64,000 bases of DNA from Epichloe hybrida (taxonomy: Eukaryota; Ascomycota; Sordariomycetes; Hypocreales; Clavicipitaceae). Position 1 is the first letter of the stretch, and every line of letters begins with the position of its first letter. The notes under the pieces are model-generated. The model saw only the letters and a program-made list of their open reading frames with translations, was not told where the DNA came from and made no database searches. The stretch covers positions 4,278,001 through 4,342,000 of the forward strand of contig JAFEKR010000002.1 of assembly GCA_019022495.1 (NCBI GenBank), read 5' to 3'. Both the position numbers and the translations under genes were made by a program. Positions 57,032-64,000 of this stretch are shown piece by piece.

Positions 57032-57894
57032 TCAAGCCTTCTTTCCCTCTGCGCTCAACCGGTCATGCTCAGCAATGTCGAGCGCCTCCCAAGGGTAGTT
57101 GATCCAGACGTCGCCAGTAGTAACCGCAGCTTCGTAGCGCTTGGCCAGCATGTCGTCGGGCAAGATGCCATCCTTCTTTCTGTCCTTGTTCTGCATGTCG
57201 CAAAATTCCGGTCAGTCTCGGTGTGAATAATGATATTAAAAAAAAAATTGAAGCGCACCCTTTGCTTGCATGGGCTGGAAAAATGACGTACGTGCAGAAC
57301 AAAGATGTAGACTCAGTCTTGGGCAGATTGTCGGCCATTCCCTTGCTGATGGCCTCCTGGCGGGCAGCCTCGACATCCTTCTCGAGCTCCTTGACAGCGT
57401 AGGCAAGTGTAGTTCGGGAGTCGTCGACCTCGTCAACAATGAGGATGCGCTTGCCGATGAGGTTCTTCATGGTACCCAGGGAGGTGAAGTCCAGCCATTG
57501 GGTGCGCTTGACCTCCTTGCCAATCTTTCGACCTCGGTGTCATCGCCGAGTGACTCATAGAGAGACAGGCCGATAGCCTGGATGGGGATGTTGGGAGAGC
57601 CGTCTTTTCGAAGGAAAGATCGCAGGATGCGGGCAGGGATGAAGCCGCCGCCGCCGATGGCGATAATGAGCTGAGGTTTGAACTCGGTCAGAAGACGGCT
57701 GGCCGACTTGCGGCACAGCTCGTGAACCTGGAGCGCCATAGCAAAAGCATGGTCAGTCAAGAGTTCCGCGTATAGATTGCTCAAGTCTCTTTGCGCAACA
57801 ATGCCCCATGCTGCCTCTTGTCGAGGGGAGGGGGGGAACGTCGCAACGGTCTGCTACACACCTCATTATATGTGACGTAGATCTTCTCAGTCAT
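57032..57894 (-). CDS. xpt1: Xanthine/hypoxanthine phosphoribosyltransferase, apparent 1-nt frameshift
   Basis: Exon 1 is 57862-57894; exon 2 starts at 57727. It covers V-H-E-L-C-R-K-S-A-S-R-L, I-A-I-G-G-G-G-F-I-P-A-R, and the PRPP loop R-I-L-I-V-D-E-V-D-D-S-R-T-T-L; the last exon ends N-Y-P-W-E-A-L-D-I-A-E-H. These are the hallmarks of the yeast Xpt1-type purine salvage enzyme (xanthine or hypoxanthine plus PRPP to the nucleotide). Near 57,525-57,528 the frame breaks inside G-D-D-T-E-V-E-R; one extra base would restore I-G-K-E-V-K-R-T-Q-W-L-D and the rest. No splice sites surround the spot, so it is a sequencing/assembly error or a recent loss-of-function. The last intron (about 57,200-57,292) has a clear GTACGT donor that is out of phase with its CAG acceptor, so that junction is unsure too. 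Confidence 0.8.
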
Positions 57895-58617
57895 CGCGAA
57901 GGCTGATCCGGCGAGCGATTTGCTCAAAGGTCAAAGGAAGGGAGTGAGTGCGGGCGGGAAAAAAAGTCGGATGGGGGGTTATCACGGCCAGGCTTGAACT
58001 AGGCCGGATTGCAAAGATATAACACACGAGATTAACAGATGGACCAGTTCGATTGGAGCAGGTGAGGCGACGTGCCCGAGGAGCAGAAAGGGAAGGCAAA
58101 GAAGGGAACAAGGGAAGGCAACGTTGGTGATGTCGTGTGCCTCAAGAATTTTCTATGAGACTCACTCCGGCGCCGGCTTGGGGCTTTTCGCACATCAAAC
58201 ACAGCCTTGACGGCGCTAGAAGGTTACGAGACTTGGTGGACCCCGGACGGATTTTTTCTTAAAAGAACAATACGCTTTCCACTTTTGCGTGAGTGCCCTG
58301 CTGGAGCAAGCATATGCTGTGCTATGACTCATCAGGCTGATTCAGTAATAAACAGAACAAGGATATTCAGTCTGCAGCACAATTTGACGCTGAATACAGA
58401 CGTACGCCGTAGTTCTAGAAGTTCTTCGTCCATGGCATAAAAGCCCCACCAATCACTTCCGAACCTGCAACACCAAATATTAAGAGCCCAAGGGGAAAAA
58501 AAAAAAGAAGTACGTCACGCAGGGCTTGACTTGATTGATCATCGTGGTCAAAAAGAAAGAACTTCATGTGCATGTCCTCAGCATTGGTAAAAAGAACTGG
58601 GTGCAAAATGTTACAGT
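57895..58617. other. Upstream region of the phosphoribosyltransferase gene
   Basis: The promoter side of the minus-strand gene. No other gene is supported. An A-run lies at 58,496-58,507 shortly downstream of the tRNA gene on its strand. Confidence 0.4.
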
Positions 58618-58735
58618 TGACAGAACGGGGATTCGAACCCCGGCCACTTTCGTGAACGGAACACTCCCTTGCGGAGCGAAACAACATATTCCATGTGCTT
58701 GAGACCGTCGCCATAGACCACTCGGCCATTCTGCC
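58618..58735 (-). tRNA. tRNA-Leu, anticodon probably CAA, with intron
   Basis: The acceptor stem GGCAGAA (58735-58729) pairs with TTCTGTC (58619-58625) with one G-U. The T arm is CGGGG-TTCGAAT-CCCCG with box B GGTTCGAATCC, and box A is TGGCCGAGTGG. A variable arm CAC-GAAA-GTG marks a class II tRNA (Leu/Ser). The anticodon loop reads TCT-CAA-G, giving CAA (Leu, UUG codon). The total of 118 nt exceeds a mature tRNA-Leu by about 34 nt, and the extra sequence starts just after the anticodon, the standard position of nuclear tRNA introns. The first loop base pairing is imperfect, so the anticodon is a reasoned call. Confidence 0.9.
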
Positions 58736-59264
58736 TTGATGCTTCGTGGGGATGCCGCTAATGCGTTAGATGAAGTAATGCACAGCCTTCCTGCATCAAT
58801 CCTACCGTCCTCAACCTCTACTGGGAGAAACCTCTCCTTTACAAGTCAGAATTAAGCTGCTGGATTAGAAGTATGACGGCAGCACCGAAGATTCTAGCCG
58901 TCAGATCAGAACTCTTGACCGTGACGTAAGGATTGATCAACATCGTAGCAGGACACAACAACAAAGTAGGTAGTTCAACAACTGCATGCTAGGAAGACCC
59001 ATCTCGAAGCCGTCGGCACTCGAGGGACGACAATGGGAAAGCACTGCAACCCATAAGCCTGTGCCTTTGACGAGGAATCTTGGCGGAGAATGAGAAACAC
59101 CGGAGAGTGACTGAGTTGGCAAAGGAACATGGTTTACGAGGGCTGATCTACAATCCATGGTCAAAACACAACTCGTACCGTGCTGGTTGGTGTCAAGTCA
59201 CGCATCTCCCACACCAACCAACACATATCTACACATCTACAACTCCAACCACACCAACCACCCA
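58736..59264. other. Intergenic region upstream of the tRNA
   Basis: No gene is supported. The last 60 bp are rich in CCAACCA units and adjoin the 3' end of the membrane-protein gene. Confidence 0.4.
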
Positions 59265-60261
59265 TCATCTCTCGTCCCCCCAACTCAATCGAGCCCACCA
59301 CATCAGCGCTCCCCTCGCGAACCCGCCCACCACCACCCCCAGCATCAACCCCCCAGCACCAACAGCACTCCCAATCACCAGCCGATCGCCCTGCCCAAAA
59401 GCCCACCAAGCCAAGCACCCAACCGCGATGCCAGTCGAGCACAGCACCACGGCCTGCGCGCTTAGATACCCCAGATCAGTCAGCGGCCTCGCCTCGCCCA
59501 CCAGGAGCACGACCAGACACCCAACACAGGTCGATCCAACAAGGGGCTGAAAATACGTCCACAACCTATTACGACAAGCCAAGTCGCCAGACCACAAGGT
59601 ATAAGTCTCCGTTGAAATTCCCACCCTTCAGCAAGAAAGGAAATAAACATTACCTCGTCCAGAAAGCAGACTCCCCGCCCCGCCACACCCAGATACCACC
59701 AAACAGGCAGACCACACCCAGGAAAACCAGGCTCTCCACCGCAAGCACAACGGCGTGCATGCTCCGCGAGAACGACGAGTCCCCGCACCCGCACCCACAA
59801 CAAGCCTGGGCCTCTCGGGAACGCGGCAGGCTCTCCTCCCGGCTAGAGTTGCTTCTCCACGGGGGGAACGGCGTCAGAGGCTCCCTCCGGACAGTGACTT
59901 GCGAGACCAACGACCCCGACTCCCTGCCCCCGTCCTCGTCCTCGTCCTCGGTCGCGGCGAAGCGGAGGAGGTCCGGAGAAGACGGCGACTTGAAGACCCG
60001 CGCGGCGGCAGGAGGAGGGTCCGAACGCCAGGGGGTCGCGTTCGCCAACGTGGGCGGCGGCGTACTGTGGGGGGCGAGACATGTTCGTGGGGAGAACGGC
60101 GCGCTGGTAGATGCGGGACGGGAATGGCAGGAATATCGACGGGGTTGGTTGGACAAAAGGGGTGTGAGAGCGCCTTGCTGCTGACTTTGGGGCCTGGGGA
60201 GGCAGAATGCCTCGTTAGGTGTGTCTTCCATGGTTGGTCCACCGTCAGTTTGTGTTATCAT
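59265..60261 (-). CDS. Four-to-five-pass membrane protein, unknown function
   Basis: Two exons, 59654-60261 and 59265-59565, joined in phase over an 88-bp intron, give 302 residues. The first 170 are cytosolic and disordered (Pro, Ser, Arg; E-D-E-D-E-D-G-G). A membrane segment M-H-A-V-V-L-A-V-E-S-L-V-F-L-G-V-V follows, then three or four more Gly/Val/Ala-rich segments ending R-L-S-W-G-D-E-R. No family is recognised. An alternative start at 60231 would shorten it by ten residues. An alternative 3' splice about 45 nt upstream would add residues at the junction; the one chosen gives A-F-W-T-R-L-W-T-Y. Confidence 0.7.
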
Positions 60262-60634
60262 CGTTCGGGTAGGGGGGGGGGAAGCGAGGGAGTAATTATA
60301 AAGTCGTTGGTAGATGAGAATGGCTGATTCACGTCGAGAACGAGAAGACGAGATAGAGCCTCCGGTATCTGAAAGAGGAGCCTTTGAAGAAGAAGACAAG
60401 AAGACAATTTTCTCGTCGGGCACGAGGAGAGAGTTCCACACAATCAAATCAGACTTGCGGCTGGCTGAACTCGTCAGCTATTGTTGATTCGTGATTCATA
60501 GCCCATTCGAATACTCCCTCGATTCACAATGTGCTCAGTTTTCTCGCGGCCCAAATTCCCGTGTTTCACCGTGTACATTTTCATATGGCATTACAGATGC
60601 AGCATTACTGAGTATCGCTATACATGCCCGCTCA
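60262..60634. other. Intergenic region before the peroxin gene 3' end
   Basis: Upstream sequence of the minus-strand membrane protein; a continuous but poorly conserved frame extends its N-terminus to about 60,447. No separate gene is seen. Confidence 0.4.
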
Positions 60635-62503
60635 TCACTCCAGGTTCATCCGCGCATCGTCTCCTATCCCCCATCGGCCTCCATCCTTGCCTTCTTGCTG
60701 CAGCTCCAGCTCCGTTTCCAAGTCCAACCCGGTAGCATCATCGTCAGGCGCCGCTTCACCGGGGGCAGACTTTGGTTGTTCCTTTTCTGCAGACGTGGGA
60801 GGCTTATCGGCTGCCCTTCTCCTCAGTGACGGCCAAAAGGATGATTTGGACGATGTGGAGAGGATCGAGGCTCCGTCGTCATCGGTAGCCGGGGGGTCGC
60901 TGGGGGCCGTAATATCGGGCTCGCCGCGCGTGGGCACCATTTTTTCGCCTGCAGTGGAATAATACGTTCTCTCGTGGGCCGTCTCGGATGACTTGGGTGA
61001 TCCGTTTTCTCCGGGTTGCGGCAGGTCCAATTCGTCAACTTCCACGAGCTCAGCATCGCGATACCACTTTCTCCGTCTTGTCCATTTCGCCCAGCCATCT
61101 TGGCCGCGCCGACCGTGTTGCCACTAGTTTCGTTTGTTAGTGGTGATCCGTAAGCCCAACCTTGTTGACATGGAACCCCCCCCCCCCCCCCCCCGGCTCA
61201 CCTTGTTGTCGTAATAGATCCACCCATTCCTGCCTTCCTCGCCATCATGATCAACGGGTTCCTTGTCATCGGCAACTCCATCCACCCTCCATCGGCTGCC
61301 TTCTACCCACTGCCAGCGCATTCTGCTGCCGTCTTCAACATTGGGGAGCTCGAAATCGTCCTTTGATGGAACGGGATTATTGTGCTCGTCTGTCCATGCA
61401 GGGCGTTCGTATGCAAAGAGACTTGCAGTCCAACTGAGACCAACCCAGCGGCGCTGGTTTTCATAGATGATGAAGGTGAATTTGACTCCTGAGCTTTTGT
61501 TCCGGCTCTTCTTATTCCCGGAACAACTGCTGTTGGCCTTGGCCTGTCCCTTGGCAGCCTCTACCGCGAGCCTGTGACCAGACTTGGTCGGACCGTGGAA
61601 ACGTAAACCAGTAACTGCCGCGGCGGACTTGCGAATGAAAGAGCTCCTCCAAAGCAGAGTCCTCGTAACTCTCATGGGTCGAGCGTGCCACGTCAAGATG
61701 ATGGTGCCAAACACCAAGACAACGCGCCGAGTAGTAATGACGTGAAACGGCGGCATGGTGAGAGCCAGCCAGAATGGCGTGACAACCAGAAGTCGCACAA
61801 ACATGGCTGTCAAAGCGGGCTTGGTGGTTGCGCTAGTTGGTGTTCTCTGTGTGCTCAGGAAGTCTGTCATCTCGAGCAGAGGCTCCATCAACACATTGCA
61901 CCGTCCTGTGAACACCTTGAGGGTCTCCACAATCTCGTCGAGCGTTTTCTGATGTTTGGTGCTTGTGTTCTCGGAAGACGCCCTTGGGTGTTTATTTGCA
62001 TTTGCATGGTCACCTTGCGCGTCTGCAGAGGAGGCTGCGCCGGCGTTGGACGACGCATCATTGTGTGGTCGGGCTGGGTCGGCCCAGCCGCTGCTGCTCA
62101 AAGGACTATATCTTCGGCCATACATGCCGGCAATAATGGCCATTCCGATTACTACAGGCCCGGCCCTTCGAACCACGACGTCTCCGTAGAGCACGATAAA
62201 CCAAAAGGCAGAGAGCAGCAGGAAGCTCTGCCATGGATCGCCCGTGCTCCATGTGAGCAACCCAAGGAACTTGTTCAAGGGCAGCAAGAAGGGGTGACTG
62301 TAGGCAAGGGCGCGAGTCACTTGCGGCGGTGTCGCGAGCAGCAATGGGCTTTTTTGGTGGACGAGTATGTTGGAACGGCGAGCAGATCTCGTCGTGTTGG
62401 CGGACAAGGTGACGGGCGAGAAGCTGGCGTGAGTCGAGGGCGGCCCGGTCGTACCTTGCGACTCGTACGTCGAGGCCGAAGAGGCGTCGTCGCGTGAAGA
62501 CAT
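60635..62503 (-). CDS. Peroxisomal membrane peroxin, PEX30/PEX23 family
   Basis: Two phase-0 exons (61202-62503, 60635-61123) around a 78-bp intron give 596 residues. Early hydrophobic segments include F-L-L-L-S-A-F-W-F-I-V-L-Y and G-P-V-V-I-G-M-A-I-I-A-G, then L-L-V-V-T-P-F-W-L-A-L and V-V-L-V-F-G-T-I-I-L-T-W. They form the reticulon-like membrane part, which in yeast Pex30 shapes ER domains where peroxisomes and lipid droplets arise. The C-terminal dysferlin-type domain has F-T-F-I-I-Y-E-N-Q-R-R-W-V-G-L, F-A-Y-E-R-P-A-W-T-D, F-E-L-P and, across the splice, W-I-Y-Y-D-N-K/W-Q-H-G-R-R-G-Q-D-G-W, with R-R-R-K-W-Y-R-D-A-E-L. The last 130 residues are acidic and disordered. A run of about 18 C (plus strand) sits in the intron close to the donor. 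Confidence 0.92.
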
Positions 62504-64000
62504 GGGTAGATCCAGATGCGATAGCCACGGAGAATCCTACTCATCCACAAATGTTCGAGGTCAGTGGCAGCAAGCTGGCTAGAGAGGGAAAACCAGAAGA
62601 GGGGAGCCCACTGAGGGACCAACGATGGCGCCAAAGGGTTGCGGTGGTGGTGGTGGTGGTGGTGGTGAGGCCGGTCTGCGCTTGCAAGCCGTGAGTGACA
62701 TCACATGCCGAACCGAATAGGGAAGGGAGTGAGGGTGGGTGACGAGTCTGACGACAACGACCAAGACAGAGCTGCCATGTCTGTCTGCAAATGCAAAATC
62801 TGCAAAAGTATCGGTAGGGCCAAGAACGACGCGGGAAAAAAAAAACAGAACAGAACAGAACGAGGCCGGCATGGGAGAATGAATACACATCACTCACAAT
62901 CGCAGCCATGGAGAGCTGTGCTAATCGTGACGGGCCGCGCACGCGCAGTTGGAGCAAAATCACCAACTGGAAGAAGCGTTGTTGTGTGGGTGGCTGACAG
63001 ACGGGATATGCGCAAACGTGCACTCTTGTTTGTCGACTCAACGTCGATGTCCAAAATGGCCCGGACTGGCCGTCGGGTTATTTCTGGTCCAGATGTAATA
63101 TTGAATATTGATGTATCGAACGCGCAGCCGAGGCTGAGCATCATGTTCGCCTTCGCATACACGTGAGACTCCATGACATGATTGGCGGCAGCGCGGGGCG
63201 AACGGGCTTCCGGGGGCAGACTTGAATTGTACCGAGCACGGACTAGTCCATGTTTATTTAGCGTTTGTTTTTCTGGCCGTGTTACCTAATAAAAATAATC
63301 TGGATCAAAAAGATACATCTAGTTTCGCCTGGGACCTGATCACCACCATGTCTGGCCGTGGGAAATGAAAGCATTTGACATTGGCAAAATCAACAGGCAT
63401 GGCATGCTTCTCAAGCTGATACGTATGGCGGCTAATAACATGACGAATACTAGGTGGAACTGCTCACATTGTATGGATTCTACGTACTGTCTACAATTGT
63501 AGGCTGCTTCACTCAACTGTCGTAGAGTCAGTCAATGTTTAAAGCCAATATATCTTGTGTACAAAGAATTCATCCATCCAGCACACAAAGGAAGGTATAT
63601 TGAGAGAACGACTGCGTTGACATATATCCCCAAGACCCACCCTCACAGCCAGACTGTCTGCGCACACAAAAAATAAGTTCTCGCCTCGTCTTAACCCTAG
63701 ATTCTCTCTTCAACGCAAGCCGTTGCCATCCCAGCGACCACACTCAAACGTCTCGAAGATTCCATGTTGTGCAGCGTGAAAACGAATCAAAGCAGTTCAG
63801 GGCGTCGCTAAGAAAGAGTGGCATCGAAACCCCATCTTGGTTCTACTCATTTGTTGTCATGTCAGGGGTGTCGTTCAATTATCAGGTGTGCGTAATCCGT
63901 ATTCGTCAACTAGATTGCATCCCTTCTGGGCCCCGTACGTAGCAAACGTGGTGTGAAGGGACGACGAGTCGAGTTTAGTTTTATGCGGATCGGCCGCATG
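62504..64000. other. Upstream region of the peroxin gene and unannotated right edge
   Basis: A (GTG)n run occurs at 62,640-62,668. Several overlapping frames on both strands at 62,540-63,170 lack motifs, splice-consistent partners or good start contexts. From 63,180 to the end I see no gene; the A+T-richer part at 63,240-63,640 may contain the 3' end of a gene lying beyond the window. Confidence 0.4.

Noticed and set aside
61685..62497. 270-aa plus-strand frame opposite the peroxin gene
   Set aside because: Antisense to a well-supported PEX30-type exon; biased composition.

Overview
The window reads as nuclear chromosomal DNA of a filamentous ascomycete, probably a sordariomycete and perhaps Hypocreales. 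Introns are short (about 50-140 bp) with GT-AG ends, gene models carry several introns, proteins match fungal families (Zn2Cys6 regulators, YIP1, DPM3, PEX30, URA4), and repeats show RIP-type decay. No species is claimed.

Layout. Positions 1 to about 9,690 are an AT-rich, RIP-degenerate block. It holds relics of at least two LTR retrotransposons on the minus strand, with zinc-knuckle, integrase and reverse-transcriptase traces still readable, and no intact gene. A sharp change near 9.69 kb leads into ordinary GC-balanced DNA. From 9.7 to 20.5 kb come decayed coding debris, a small cysteine-rich protein, an inverted pair of Ty3/gypsy fragments, the Golgi protein YIP1, an F-box protein, poorly resolved hypothetical genes next to a 15-bp microsatellite, and a GPI-anchored surface protein. 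From 21 to 28 kb lie a TRF4-type non-canonical poly(A) polymerase, a D-serine dehydratase-like enzyme, and a wrecked allantoate-permease-type transporter.

From 28.0 to 40.7 kb the gene content looks functionally linked. It comprises a Zn2Cys6 regulator, an acyl-CoA dehydrogenase fragment, a secreted glycoside hydrolase resembling GH162 endo-beta-1,2-glucanases, a second Zn2Cys6 regulator divergent from it, an intracellular GH1 beta-glucosidase, and a sugar-porter MFS transporter divergent from the GH1. Together these could form a beta-glucan (possibly beta-1,2-glucan/sophorose) capture, import and hydrolysis locus with its own regulators. This is an inference and the main lead in the window.

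From 40.9 to 64 kb are mostly housekeeping genes: dihydroorotase (URA4, ten exons including a 13-nt microexon), a second sugar transporter, a proline-rich hypothetical protein, a CYP505-like P450 lacking a reductase, DPM3, a probable CENP-O/Mcm21 kinetochore subunit, an OXLD1-like mitochondrial protein, a xanthine/hypoxanthine phosphoribosyltransferase with an apparent 1-nt frameshift, an intron-containing tRNA-Leu, a four-to-five-pass membrane protein and a PEX30-type peroxin. All exon models were made by eye from splice signals and reading-frame phase. Those given with full exon coordinates close in phase from start to stop.
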